Assembly (NCBI GenBank): GCA_031290985.1
Contig: JARLJW010000009.1
Location: 1 to 58,197 of the forward strand
Length of the DNA: 58,197 nucleotides
DNA from: Verrucomicrobiia bacterium
GTDB taxonomy: Bacteria; Verrucomicrobiota; Verrucomicrobiia; Limisphaerales; UBA11358
Direction of reading: 5' to 3'
A program made the position numbers and the translations under genes. Within the stretch, counting starts at the first letter, position 1. Each line of letters starts with the position of its first letter. Below the pieces are notes generated by a model. That model had not been told where the DNA came from. It ran no database searches and saw nothing but the letters and a program-made list of their open reading frames with translations. Shown piece by piece: positions 43,365 through 53,088 of the stretch.

Positions 43365-46300
43365 ATGAAGTTAAGAATCATACTTTTGGGGGTGGTATGT
43401 TTGATGTTTCTGTCTTTCTGCGCTTCGGCTTCGGTCTTCTATGTCAATGCCGGCAACCCCGCTCCCGCAACGCCCTTCACCACTTGGGCGACCGCCGCGA
43501 CCAACATTCAGGACGCGATTGATGCCGCGGGCACCGGGGATACCGTGCTGGTGACCAATGGCGTTTACAAAACCGGCGTCACTGCAGCCTCCCGTATCGC
43601 TGTGCAGAAACTCATCACCGTCCAAAGCGTCAACGGTCCTACCACGACAATAATTCAAGGTCAATCCTCCGGATCGGTACGCTGCGCCTATCTGACCAAT
43701 GGAGCAACGCTCTCTGGTTTTACTTTGAGAAACGGCTATGCCACCGGCGACGGCGGCGGGGTTTATTGTCTGAATGCAAATTCCATCCTCACCAATTGCA
43801 TCATTACTGGTAATTCCTCCAAAATTGAAGGCGGCGGTGGAACTCGCGGATCTTATTTCAATTGTATCATCAATAATAATAATGCCAAACAACAAGGAGG
43901 TGGGGTCTATCTCGGAGGAACCTTCAACAATTGCCTGATCGCGGGTAATAGCGCGGCCTACGGTGGCGGCTTGCAATATCCGCAAGCATTGACTAATTGC
44001 ACGGTAGCAGGAAACTCCGCCACCGGCGGTGGCGGCGGCGGGATTGCAGCCGGCAGCGGCGGTCCTTCTGCTGGCATTTTCCGAAACTGTATCGTGTATT
44101 ACAATGTGGCCAGCAGCGGGGGCAACAACATTATGAGCGCCAGCGCAAACAGCGTCAGCAATTGCTGCACGCCAGACTTCTATAATAAAAGCTGCATCAC
44201 CAATTTGCCGGGCATGGTGGATGTGAGGGGTGGCAATTACCGGTTGTAACTTGGATCCCCATGCATCAATGGCGGAGACAATAATTTTGCGCCCGACACC
44301 ATCGACCTGGATGGTAATCCACGCGTTTTTAGAGGAGTCATTGATATGGGAGCTTACGAGAACAGCTTCAATGGAACGGCGCATTATGTGAGTTTGAGCA
44401 ACCTGAACCCGGTTGCGCCTTATACCGACCTGTCAACGGCGGCGACCAACATCCAGGACGCGATTGATGCAGCCAGTGATGGAGAATACGTCGTTGTCAC
44501 GGCCGGGATATATAAGACTGGCGGACGGGTCGTCTATGGTTCACTGACAAACCGGGTGGTCATCGACAAGGCTGTCACGGTCCAGAGCGTGGACGGTCCG
44601 GACGGGACTGTCATTCAAGGGAACCGCCTGGCTGGAAACACGGCCGTGCGCTGTGTTTATCTGACCGAACAGGCGGCGTTGGTCGGAATAACGCTCAGCA
44701 ACGGGGCAACGGCGTCTTCCGGGGACGCCATAAAAGAAGAATCAGGTGCGGGAGTATGGTGTGAATCCGTCAATGCTTTCATCACCAATTGTGTCATTAC
44801 GCGTGGCTGGGCCGCGGATTATGGTGGCGGAATTTTTTCGGGCACGGTGGTGAACTCCGCGATCACAAGTTGTCAGGGCAACATTTCAGGTGGTGGAGCT
44901 TATGGTAGCACGCTGGTGAATTGCCTAGTTTCAAACAACGTCGCCAGTTCACTCGGTGGCGGTGCCATCGGCGGGTCATTGATTGGTTGCGTCATATCAA
45001 CCAACCATGCCATTTTTGGCGCGGGGGCGTGCTCTAATATTCTTCTTAATTGCACACTCATGAACAATCTCGCCAGGCGGACTGGCGGCGGGACTTATGC
45101 ATGCGCGGTCACGAATTGTTTTTTATCGGCAAATAGTGCAACAAACGGAGGCGGAGCCGTTTACGGATTGCTAAACAATTGTACCTTATCGGGTAATTTG
45201 GCGTTGAATGGCGGCGGAACCCTCTCAAACATCCTGTTGAACTGCTTGATCAATAACAATGCCGCGTCCAGCAACGGTGGAGGGGCCTATGCCTGCGGCC
45301 TTACGGGATGCACCCTTCAAGGCAACGGCGCAGTTGATTATGGTGGCGGTTCTTTTTATGCAAATCTCACCAATTGCAACATCCAATGGAACGGTGCCAG
45401 TTATGGTGGCGGAGTCGCCGGGGGAACCTGTGTGGGCTGCATGATTTCAAACAACCAAGCCAGCTTTGTTGGTGGCGGAGTCTATTCAAACACGGCGTCC
45501 AGCTGCACGATCAGCAGCAATTACAATTGCGGCGCCTATTTCAGCACGCTAAACAGTTGCTGGGTTACTTGGAATAATGGCGGCGGGGCGGGTGCCAGCA
45601 CCTTGAACAATTGCCTGGTCCAGTACAATTTCAACGGCGATGGCGCAAGTTCCAGCACCCTGGTTAACTGCACGGTGCGGAACAATTCCTTTGCCTCGCC
45701 AGCGTATTACGGTGTTAGGAATTGCCGGGTCACAAACAGCATTGTTTACAACAACTACGTTAACAATAATAACAACTACTTCTATACGCTTGGCGGTTTT
45801 CCTCCCATGGCTTATTGCTGCACCCTGCCACTGCCAGCGACCCCCAGTGCAGGCAATTTTACAAATAATCCATTATTCTTCAGTGAATTGCGGCTGCAAA
45901 GCAACTCCCCCTGTATCAATGCCGGCAATAATACATATACCACCGGTGACGTGGATGTATTCGGACGGCCAAGGATCATCGGTGGCACGGTGGATATCGG
46001 GGCATGCGAATACCAAGGTGTTGGCATGGAATCGTTCATCACCTGGATGTTCCAACACAACCTGCCCATCGACGGCTCGGCTGATTATGCGGACACGGAT
46101 GGGGATGGCATGAACAACTGGCAGGAATGGATCGCCGGCGTGGATCCAACTGACGCGACTTCGGTTTTGAAAATGGTCTCACCAATCCAGACCAATGATC
46201 CGGCCGGCAAACTGGTTAGCTGGCAGAGCGTGCCCAATATCATCTATTATCTCCAACGCAGCACCAATTTGGTGGCTTTCTCAACGGTACAAAGCAATCT

Positions 46301-46385
46301 GATTGGCCAGATCAATACCACCACATACACCGACACATCGGCGACGAACGCTGGACCCTATTTTTATCGCGTAGGCGTGCAGTGA
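43365..46385 (+). pseudogene. secreted right-handed beta-helix, choice-of-anchor-Q protein interrupted by an in-frame stop
   Basis: One continuous reading frame runs from the ATG at 43365 to the stop at 46385 (1006 codons before the stop) with a single TAA at 44247-44249. The codons on both sides read [20 protein letters not shown], and the second module has the matching [13 protein letters not shown], so the stop most likely replaced a CAA Gln by one C-to-T change. An in-frame ATG at 44346 could restart translation but would lack a signal peptide. The N-terminus has one (IILLGVVCLMFLSFCASASV). Two beta-helix modules (repeats like GGGVYCLNANSILTNCIITG) each end in an anchor-Q motif ([27 protein letters not shown]-like). 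The end is a module finishing YFYRVGVQ. Confidence 0.8.
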
Positions 46386-46425
46386 TGAGTTTGACGCTAG
46401 GCTCGCGGGGCGGTAACTTCTCTTT

Positions 46426-47442
46426 ATGATAGATGTCGCAGAAATCCAGCCGCGCGGCGCGATGACCAAAGATAAATTCACGCCGCTGGCCCATGAAATT
46501 TTTACGCTCAAAAAGCAGCTCAACGCCGTCATCCTCGCGCACAATTACCAGGTGCCGGAAATCCAGGACGTGGCGGATTTCGTGGGCGATTCCCTGGGCC
46601 TCGCCCAGCGGGCGGCCCAGACCCATGCGGATGTCATCGTCTTCTGCGGCGTGCATTTCATGGCGGAGACGGCCAAGATTTTGAACCCCAACAAAATCGT
46701 CGTGCTGCCGGACAAGGACGCCGGCTGTTCGCTGGAGGAAAGCTGCCCCGCGCCGAAGCTCGCCGCGTTGCAGGCGACCAACCCCAATTTCTGGACCATC
46801 GCCTACATCAATTGCAGCGCCGCCGTGAAGGCCCTGTGCGATGTCATCGTCACCAGCGGCAACGCGGAGAAGATCGTGAACGCCGCCCCCAAGGACAAGG
46901 ATCTGCTGTTCGTGCCCGACGAAAACCTCGGGCAATGGGTGATGGAACAGACCGGCCGGCCGATGACGCTGTGGAAAGGCAATTGTTACGCGCACGTTGA
47001 GTTTCAACAGGAACAGGTGCTCGCCGCCAAGCAGCAGTTCCCGGACGCCAAGATCATCGTCCACCCGGAAAGCGTCCGCGCCGTGCGCGACCTCGCCGAT
47101 GCCGTCTGCTCGACGGAAAAAATGATCACCTACTGCAAGACCAGCCCGGCGAAGCGTTTTGTCATTGTCACCGAGTCCGGCATCATCCACCGGATGCAGA
47201 AGGAATGCCCGGACAAGGAGTTTCTTTGCGCGCCGGTCTTCAATGTCATGCGGATGCCCGGCGACAACTGCCGTTGCAGCGAGTGCAAATTCATGAAAAT
47301 GAACACGCTGGAAAAAGTGCGTGACTGCATGAAAAACCTCGCGCCGCGCGTGGAACTGCCCCCGGAAATCATCCGGCGCGCCCGCCTGCCGATCGAACGG
47401 ATGCTCGAGATTTCCGCCAAGCCGGTTGAGAACGCCGGGTGA
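46426..47442 (+). CDS. nadA: quinolinate synthase A
   Basis: A 338-residue enzyme condensing iminoaspartate with DHAP to quinolinate in de novo NAD synthesis. The family motifs are clear: ILAHNYQVPEIQDVADFVGD, VFCGVHFMAETAKILNPNK, KDAGCSLEESCPAPKL, AYINCSAAVKA, VHPESVRAVRDLAD and the C-terminal GDNCRCSECKFMKMN. Cysteines in CSLEESCP, KGNCYAH and NCRCSEC correspond to the three 4Fe-4S ligands. Length is normal. The partner nadB is not in the window. It begins 40 bases after the beta-helix gene but is functionally unrelated. Confidence 0.97.
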   Translation: MIDVAEIQPRGAMTKDKFTPLAHEIFTLKKQLNAVILAHNYQVPEIQDVADFVGDSLGLAQRAAQTHADVIVFCGVHFMAETAKILNPNKIVVLPDKDAGCSLEESCPAPKLAALQATNPNFWTIAYINCSAAVKALCDVIVTSGNAEKIVNAAPKDKDLLFVPDENLGQWVMEQTGRPMTLWKGNCYAHVEFQQEQVLAAKQQFPDAKIIVHPESVRAVRDLADAVCSTEKMITYCKTSPAKRFVIVTESGIIHRMQKECPDKEFLCAPVFNVMRMPGDNCRCSECKFMKMNTLEKVRDCMKNLAPRVELPPEIIRRARLPIERMLEISAKPVENAG

Positions 47443-47445
47443 TAC

Positions 47446-47582
47446 GCGTGGCAATTTTGGCAAGCCTGGCACAGGCAGGACACGTCACCTCTGCGTACCG
47501 TCGCGGTGAATCAGCTTGCGTTGGTTGGCAATAGCGGCGGGCAGAGGACTGCCCGCCCTATCTGCCACTGTGCCAATATTCA
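47446..47582 (-). repeat. dispersed long repeat, copy 4 (inverted)
   Basis: The reverse complement reads AATATTGGCACAGTGGCA, then a TAGGGCGGGCAGTCCTCTGC variant block, CGCTATTGCCAACCAACGCA, TGATTCACCGCGACGG, AGGTGACGTGTCCTGCCTGT and CTTGCC. It matches copy 3 (15068-15224) closely. It starts just after the nadA stop. Confidence 0.85.
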
Positions 47583-47696
47583 GTTAAACTGCCATCGTTT
47601 GTCGCCGCGCGACAAACTCCATCTGTTTCGGTAATGAGCCCGATCCGATTTGGCTCAAATCCCCCGTAAAACCCCTAATTGTCACCGACCGCCTTC

Positions 47697-47757
47697 TTGT
47701 AACGTGATCGTAACATTTCCGCCGCATGGCTGTAACACCATGGCTGCATTCTGTCAC
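47697..47757 (+). promoter_or_regulatory. Pho-box-like direct repeats upstream of the porin gene
   Basis: TTGTAAC at 47697 and TCGTAAC at 47708 are 11 bases apart. CTGTAAC at 47730 is 33 bases (three turns) from the first, and CTGTCAC lies at 47751. Heptamers of the CTGTCAT/CTGTAAC type in 11-bp phase are the known PhoB box pattern. The porin starts at 47778. Confidence 0.65.
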
Positions 47758-47777
47758 CGCTTTTCAACTCACAAACA

Positions 47778-49115
47778 ATGAAAAAACACTATCATTCAAG
47801 CGTTAAACGCAAATCAATGTTCCTCGCCGGCGCCGCCGCCACTTTGGCGTTGTCCGCCACCTGTCAGGCACAGTCTTCGGACGCCCTGATCGACAAGCTC
47901 GTTGAAAAAGGCTTTCTGACCACCAAGGAGGCGCAGGATTTGCGCGATGAGGCGGACAAGAATTTCAACACCGCCATCCAGGCCAAGACCGGCATGCCGG
48001 ACTGGGTTTCCAGCTACCGGTTGAGCGGCGATTTCCGCGGACGGTTTGACCAGATTTCCGGTCAAAACAATGCGCTGGTTTCGCGCGACCGGTTCCGCTA
48101 CCGCCTGCGCTTCGGCATCACCGCCAACCTCCTCGACAATCTCGAGGCCGGCTTCCGCTTCGGCACCGGTGACAGCGCCGGCAACCCGCTCTCGAACAAT
48201 ACGACCGAAGAAAATAATTTCAGCAAGAAACCCCTCTGGATCGACACCGCCTACGGCAAATGGACGCCCATCAATTCCGGCGGCTGGATGGCCTCCGCCA
48301 CCGTCGGCAAGATGGACAATCCGTTCACCGTCACCCCGATGGTGTTCGACCCCGACCTGACGCCCGAGGGCCTGGTGCTGCAGGGCAGTTATGCCATCAA
48401 CGACCAGCACACCCTCGCCTTCACCGGTGGCGACTTTGTCTTGGACGAGGAAAAAGCCAGCGCGCATGACCCGGGAATGCTCGGCGAGCAGTTGCTGTTG
48501 AACTCCAAGTGGAACCCCCATTGGGCCAGCAGCGTCGGCCTGTCGGCTTTCCAAATCTTGAACAAGGACCAGCTCACGAACGGCAACGTCACCGAAAACA
48601 ACCAGGGCAATTCCCGCACCGCGGGCGGCTCGCTGGTCAACGGCTACAAGCCCGTCGTGGTGGATGCCAACGTCACCTACACCTTTGACAGCGCCCCGCT
48701 TTACAACGGTCCCTTCCCCGTCAAGTTCGGCGTGGAATACATGGACAACCTCGCCGTCACCCACAACAACAGCGGATACTGGGCCGGGGTCACCTTCGGC
48801 AAGGCCGGCGTGCACAAGACCTGGGAACTCACCTACCGCTATGAATATCTCCAGGCCAACGCCTGGTACGACCAGATGGTCGATGATGACAATGGCGTCT
48901 TCTACCAGAACGCCTTTCCCGGCAGCTCGGCCGGCTACTTTGGCGGCACCAACGTCAAGGGCCACCTCGTCAAGCTGACCTATTCCTTCACCGACTCGTG
49001 GAGCTTCAGCTTCTCGGCGTTCCTGAACGACATCGTCAATGGAGCCGTCGCCGGCGGCAACCAGCCCGCGCCCGCCACCATGCGCATCTTCGCCGATCTC
49101 ATGTGGAAGTTCTGA
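47778..49115 (+). CDS. putative outer-membrane porin, probably phosphate-regulated
   Basis: A 445-residue protein with a signal peptide (FLAGAAATLALSATCQAQ). A short helical periplasmic segment follows (SSDALIDKLVEKGFLTTKEA, residues about 34-65), then a beta-barrel with alternating aromatic strands (RLSGDFRGRFDQISG, RFRYRLRFGITANLLDNLEA, GVEYMDNLAVTHNNSGYW), ending in phenylalanine (FADLMWKF) as required for barrel assembly. The type is like the 'putative porin' family common in Verrucomicrobiota and Bacteroidota. Its position directly before pstS and behind Pho-box repeats suggests anion or phosphate uptake under phosphate limitation. Confidence 0.88.
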   Translation: MKKHYHSSVKRKSMFLAGAAATLALSATCQAQSSDALIDKLVEKGFLTTKEAQDLRDEADKNFNTAIQAKTGMPDWVSSYRLSGDFRGRFDQISGQNNALVSRDRFRYRLRFGITANLLDNLEAGFRFGTGDSAGNPLSNNTTEENNFSKKPLWIDTAYGKWTPINSGGWMASATVGKMDNPFTVTPMVFDPDLTPEGLVLQGSYAINDQHTLAFTGGDFVLDEEKASAHDPGMLGEQLLLNSKWNPHWASSVGLSAFQILNKDQLTNGNVTENNQGNSRTAGGSLVNGYKPVVVDANVTYTFDSAPLYNGPFPVKFGVEYMDNLAVTHNNSGYWAGVTFGKAGVHKTWELTYRYEYLQANAWYDQMVDDDNGVFYQNAFPGSSAGYFGGTNVKGHLVKLTYSFTDSWSFSFSAFLNDIVNGAVAGGNQPAPATMRIFADLMWKF

Positions 49116-49133
49116 TTGTCACCCAAATGTAAC
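49116..49133 (+). promoter_or_regulatory. Pho-box-like direct repeat upstream of pstS
   Basis: TTGTCAC at 49116 and ATGTAAC at 49127 are 11 bases apart, with a further CTGTCAT at 49153. The pair begins directly after the porin stop codon, so pstSCAB-phoU can be transcribed independently of the porin. Confidence 0.7.
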
Positions 49134-49168
49134 TAACGTCCGAAAACGAAATCTGTCATAAATCTAAT

Positions 49169-50011
49169 ATGAAAAAGTTGTTATCGATCCTGTCCGTGGC
49201 CGCACTCGCGGCAAATCTGCATGCCGGGAACATCACCGTCAAAGGCTCCGACACCCTCGTCATCCTCGCCCAGAAATGGGCCGAGGTTTACATGGGCGAG
49301 CACAAGGATGTGAAGATCCAGGTCTCCGGCGGCGGCTCGGGCATCGGCTTCGCCGCGCTGCAAAGCCAGACCACGGATCTCTGCGACGCCTCGCGGCCGG
49401 CCAAGGCGGCGGAAATCGCCAAGTGCCAGGTCGTCTTTGGCGGCAAGCGCCCGACCGAATACAAGGTCGCGCTCGACGGCCTCTCCGTTTATGTGAACCC
49501 GGAAAATTCCCTGAAGGAGCTGACCGTGGAGCAGGTCGGGGACATTTTCACCGGCAAGATCAAGAACTGGAAGGAAGTCGGCGGCCCCGACGCCCCCATC
49601 ACCGTTTACAGCCGTGAAAACAGCTCCGGCACCTACGAGTTCTTCAAGGAACACATCTTGAAGGGCAAGGACTTCGTGGCCAGCGCGCAGACCATGCCCG
49701 GCACGGCGGCCATCGTCCAGGCGGTCGTCAAGGACAAGAATGGCATCGGCTACGGCGGCGCCGCCTACGGCGGCAACAGCAAGCTCCTGAACATCAAGCG
49801 GGATGACGGCTCCCCGGCCATCGCCCCGACCGAGGAAAACGTGATCAACGGCACCTACCCCATCTGGCGCCACCTGTATGTGTATGTGAACCCGAACTTG
49901 GACAAAGGTGAGATCGCCGCCTACCTGAACTGGATCCGCAGCGATGAAGGTCAAAAGTATGTCAAGGACATCGGTTATTATCCGCTGCCCAAAAACCTGC
50001 GCAGCAACTGA
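49169..50011 (+). CDS. pstS: phosphate ABC transporter substrate-binding protein PstS
   Basis: A 280-residue periplasmic phosphate-binding protein. Signal peptide MKKLLSILSVAALAANLHAG; mature part starts ITVKGSDTLVILAQKWAEVY. The phosphate contacts of this family are visible: KGSDT near the start, SGGGSGIGFAAL (about 52-63), DASRPAK (about 71-77) and YSRENSSGTYEFFKEHIL (about 150-167). It is a short PstS of the PBP2-like type. It is followed by pstC after 90 bases. Confidence 0.96.
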   Translation: MKKLLSILSVAALAANLHAGNITVKGSDTLVILAQKWAEVYMGEHKDVKIQVSGGGSGIGFAALQSQTTDLCDASRPAKAAEIAKCQVVFGGKRPTEYKVALDGLSVYVNPENSLKELTVEQVGDIFTGKIKNWKEVGGPDAPITVYSRENSSGTYEFFKEHILKGKDFVASAQTMPGTAAIVQAVVKDKNGIGYGGAAYGGNSKLLNIKRDDGSPAIAPTEENVINGTYPIWRHLYVYVNPNLDKGEIAAYLNWIRSDEGQKYVKDIGYYPLPKNLRSN

Positions 50012-50101
50012 TTTGATCGCCTGTTCCTCCACCGGTCAATCACGCGGGCGGTGCGGTTCTCCATTGAGATTACTGCGCCGCCCGCATAACTTTTCCCCCG
50101 C

Positions 50102-51292
50102 GTGACACCAGAGCCAAAATCTGAACAACCCCGGCCGCATGGCTGGATCGGGATCCATCGCGGCCACAAGGCCCGCCCGGTGGAGTGGCTCGCGGAAAAG
50201 TTCATCTTCCTGGTCTCCCTCTCGGCCATCGCGATGGTGCTGCTGATTTTCCTCTTCGTTGCCCGCGAGGCCATGCCGGTCTTCTTTGGCGAGGCCAACA
50301 CCGCGCTCATCCAGCCCACGATTCCGGTTGCCGAGCTGGACAAGCATTCGCCCGCCGAACTGCAGCGCTATCTCGACCTGACCCCGGAACAATACAAGTC
50401 CGTCGACCATGACACCCTGCTCGCGCTCATGCAGGGCAAGCTCGATGAACAAAACGAGGTCCCCGAAAATTTCCGCAAAGACGCGGACGCCCGGATCAAC
50501 ACCACGGAATGGAAATACCTGTTGCAATCCCATCAGTGGAGCGGTTACGACCGGCCGGAATACATCTGGCAGCCGGTCGGCCAGATCAAAAAATTCAACA
50601 TCATCCCGCTCATCGTCGGCACCTTGAAAGTCACCCTGATCGGCCTGCTCTTCGCCGTGCCGCTCGCCGTCGGGGCCGCGATTTACGTCTCCCAGCTCGC
50701 CCGGCCCCGCGTCCGGGAAGTCGTCAAGCCCGTCATCGAGATGCTCTCGGGCATCCCCTCCGTCGTCGTCGGCTTCTTCGCGCTGCTGGTCCTGGCGACC
50801 GTGCTGCAGAAAATCTTCGGCTATCAGACCCGGTTGAACGCCTTTGTCGCCGGCATCGCGCTCGGCTTTGCCGTCATCCCGGTGATCTTCTCCATCGCCG
50901 AGGACGCGCTGACCAGCGTGCCGCGCGCCTACACCCAGGCCGCGCTCGCGCTCGGCGCCTCGCGCTGGCAGACCGCCTGGCAGATCGTCCTGCCTGCGGC
51001 CATCCCCGGCGTCTTTGCCGCCACCGTCCTCGGCTTCGGCCGCGCCATCGGCGAAACCATGATCGTCCTGATGGTCTGCTCCGCCAGCGTGATGTCGTGG
51101 AGCATCTTTGACTCGGCCCGCAGCATCACCACCACCATCGCCGCGGAGATGGGCGAGGTCGTGGCCGGCGGCCCGCATTACCGGATCCTGTTCCTGCTCG
51201 GCGCGCTCCTCTTCGCCGCCACCTTCGTCTCGAACATGATCGGCGACTTCGTCATCCATCGCTTCAAAAACAAACTGGAGGGCAAACGATGA
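50102..51292 (+). CDS. pstC: phosphate ABC transporter permease PstC, with an enlarged periplasmic loop
   Basis: A 396-residue inner-membrane permease starting at GTG 50102. After the first membrane helix (about 35-55) there is an unusually long hydrophilic stretch, residues about 60-165 (AELDKHSPAELQRYLDLTPE, EYIWQPVGQIKKF), before the standard permease core with five helices (IIPLIVGTLKVTLIGLLFAV onward). The ABC coupling loop EDALTSVPRAYTQAALALGA (EAA motif) is near residue 270-290. Typical PstC is about 300-320 residues, so the extra length is this loop. The stop overlaps the pstA start by four bases. Confidence 0.95.
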   Translation: MTPEPKSEQPRPHGWIGIHRGHKARPVEWLAEKFIFLVSLSAIAMVLLIFLFVAREAMPVFFGEANTALIQPTIPVAELDKHSPAELQRYLDLTPEQYKSVDHDTLLALMQGKLDEQNEVPENFRKDADARINTTEWKYLLQSHQWSGYDRPEYIWQPVGQIKKFNIIPLIVGTLKVTLIGLLFAVPLAVGAAIYVSQLARPRVREVVKPVIEMLSGIPSVVVGFFALLVLATVLQKIFGYQTRLNAFVAGIALGFAVIPVIFSIAEDALTSVPRAYTQAALALGASRWQTAWQIVLPAAIPGVFAATVLGFGRAIGETMIVLMVCSASVMSWSIFDSARSITTTIAAEMGEVVAGGPHYRILFLLGALLFAATFVSNMIGDFVIHRFKNKLEGKR

Positions 51293-52230
51293 ACGGGACG
51301 CAGGCCAGGCATTTTCGCGCGGACAAGTTCGATTTCTGGTCGTTCTTTTTTTCCGGCCTCACCGGGCTGGCCACGCTGTTCATCATCGGCATCCTCGTCA
51401 CGATCCTGGTGAACATCATCTACAATGGCTGGAGCAGCCTCTCGTGGCACTTCGTCTCCACCATCCCCACCGACCTCTTCAACATGAAGACCACCGGCAT
51501 CCTGCCGATGATCGTCGGCACCACCATCCGCGTGTTCGTGATGACCATTTTTGTGATCCCGGTGGGCGTCATCACCGCGATTTACCTGACGGAATACGCC
51601 CCCAACACCTCCCTCATCACCCGCGTCATCCGCGCCGCCGTCAACAACCTGGCCGGGGTGCCGTCGATCGTGTTTGGTTTGTTCGGCCTCGGCTTCTTCA
51701 TCAATTTCGTCGGCAAGAACATGGATCTGCTGTTGCACAACCCGACCTCCGTCTGGGGCCGGCCGGCTTTGATCTGGGCCGCGCTCACCCTGGCGGTGAT
51801 GACGCTGCCGGTGGTCATCGTGGCCACGGAAGAATCCTTGAAGGCCATTCCGCCCGGCTTGCGCGAAGCCAGTCTCGCCCTCGGCGCGACCAAGCTCGAA
51901 ACCATCCTGAAGATCGTCCTGCCGCAGGCGCTGCCCGGCATCCTGACCGGCGGCATCCTCGCCGTCAGCCGCGCCGCCGGCGAAGTCGCGCCGATCCTGC
52001 TCACCGGGGTTTGCACCTACATGGTCGGCCTGCCCCACAGCCCCACGGACCAGTTCATGGACCTCGGCTACCATGTCTTCATCCTTTCCACCCAGTCCAA
52101 CGACATTGACGCGACCCGCCCCATCCTGTACGCCACCGTGCTGGTGCTGCTGATGCTGACCTTTGCATTGAACATCGTCGCCATCCTCATCCGTGCCCGG
52201 GTGCGGAAAAAACTGCGGGCGCTCGGCTGA
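51289..52230 (+). CDS. pstA: phosphate ABC transporter permease PstA
   Basis: A 313-residue six-helix inner-membrane permease. It has the family segments FNMKTTGILPMIVGTTIRVF, LTEYAPNTSLITRVIRAAVN, LAGVPSIVFGLFGLGFFINF and the EAA coupling loop EESLKAIPPGLREASLALGA. It pairs with PstC to form the channel. The start ATGA overlap with pstC implies translational coupling; pstB follows after 23 bases. Confidence 0.96.
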   Translation: MNGTQARHFRADKFDFWSFFFSGLTGLATLFIIGILVTILVNIIYNGWSSLSWHFVSTIPTDLFNMKTTGILPMIVGTTIRVFVMTIFVIPVGVITAIYLTEYAPNTSLITRVIRAAVNNLAGVPSIVFGLFGLGFFINFVGKNMDLLLHNPTSVWGRPALIWAALTLAVMTLPVVIVATEESLKAIPPGLREASLALGATKLETILKIVLPQALPGILTGGILAVSRAAGEVAPILLTGVCTYMVGLPHSPTDQFMDLGYHVFILSTQSNDIDATRPILYATVLVLLMLTFALNIVAILIRARVRKKLRALG

Positions 52231-52253
52231 TGCGATAAAATCCTTTCCATGTT

Positions 52254-53072
52254 ATGGCAGAAACCTTGATTCAAAAAATCGTGGCCCAGCAGGCGCCCGC
52301 CGCCGCGCCGGCGGCCGGCGCGCCGTTCATCCGCATTGAGGATGTTTCGCTCTATTACGGCGCCAGCAAGGCGTTGAAGAACATTTCGCTGAACCTGGAT
52401 GAAAAAGTGGTCACCGCCTTCATCGGCCCCAGCGGCTGCGGCAAATCCACCCTGCTCCGCTGCCTCAACCGGATGAACGACCTGATCGACAACGTCCGCA
52501 TCGACGGCTGCATCAAGATCGGCGGGCACGACATCTACGCCGGGGATGTGGACGTGATCGAGCTCCGCAAGCGCGTCGGCATGGTGTTCCAGAAATCCAA
52601 CCCGTTTCCGAAATCCATCTACGAAAACGTCGCCTACGGCCTCCGCCTGCACGGCATGAAAAGCAAGTCCGACCTGGATGCGGCCGTGGAACAAAGCCTG
52701 CGCAGCTCGGCGTTGTGGGACGAGGTCAAGGACCGGCTGCATTCCAGCGCCCTCGGCTTGTCCGGCGGCCAGCAGCAGCGCCTGTGCATCGCCCGCGCCA
52801 TCGCCATCAAGCCGGACATCATTTTGATGGATGAACCGGCCAGCGCCCTCGATCCCATCGCCACCTCCCGCATCGAGGAGCTGATTTTGGAATTGAAAAA
52901 AGACTTCACCATCGTCATCGTGACGCACAATATGCAGCAGGCCGCGCGCATCTCGGACCAGACGGCCTTCTTTTATATCGGCGAATTGATCGAGTTTGGA
53001 CCGACGGCGAAGATTTTCACCAACCCGTCGCAAAAACGCACCGAGGATTATGTGACCGGTCGTTTCGGTTGA
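52254..53072 (+). CDS. pstB: phosphate ABC transporter ATP-binding protein PstB
   Basis: A 272-residue cytoplasmic ATPase. Walker [12 protein letters not shown] at residues 57-66, the PstB-specific [20 protein letters not shown], the signature [18 protein letters not shown], Walker [14 protein letters not shown] and the H-loop [20 protein letters not shown]. The first ~22 residues are an Ala/Pro-rich extension before the domain. Length and motifs are standard. Confidence 0.98.
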   Translation: MAETLIQKIVAQQAPAAAPAAGAPFIRIEDVSLYYGASKALKNISLNLDEKVVTAFIGPSGCGKSTLLRCLNRMNDLIDNVRIDGCIKIGGHDIYAGDVDVIELRKRVGMVFQKSNPFPKSIYENVAYGLRLHGMKSKSDLDAAVEQSLRSSALWDEVKDRLHSSALGLSGGQQQRLCIARAIAIKPDIILMDEPASALDPIATSRIEELILELKKDFTIVIVTHNMQQAARISDQTAFFYIGELIEFGPTAKIFTNPSQKRTEDYVTGRFG

Positions 53073-53088
53073 GCCTGAGAACTAGACT

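Noticed and set aside
43760..45700. CRISPR-like repetition in the beta-helix gene
   Set aside because: The periodicity is protein-level (GGG and NC-containing beta-helix turns) and the DNA repeats are imperfect and in frame.
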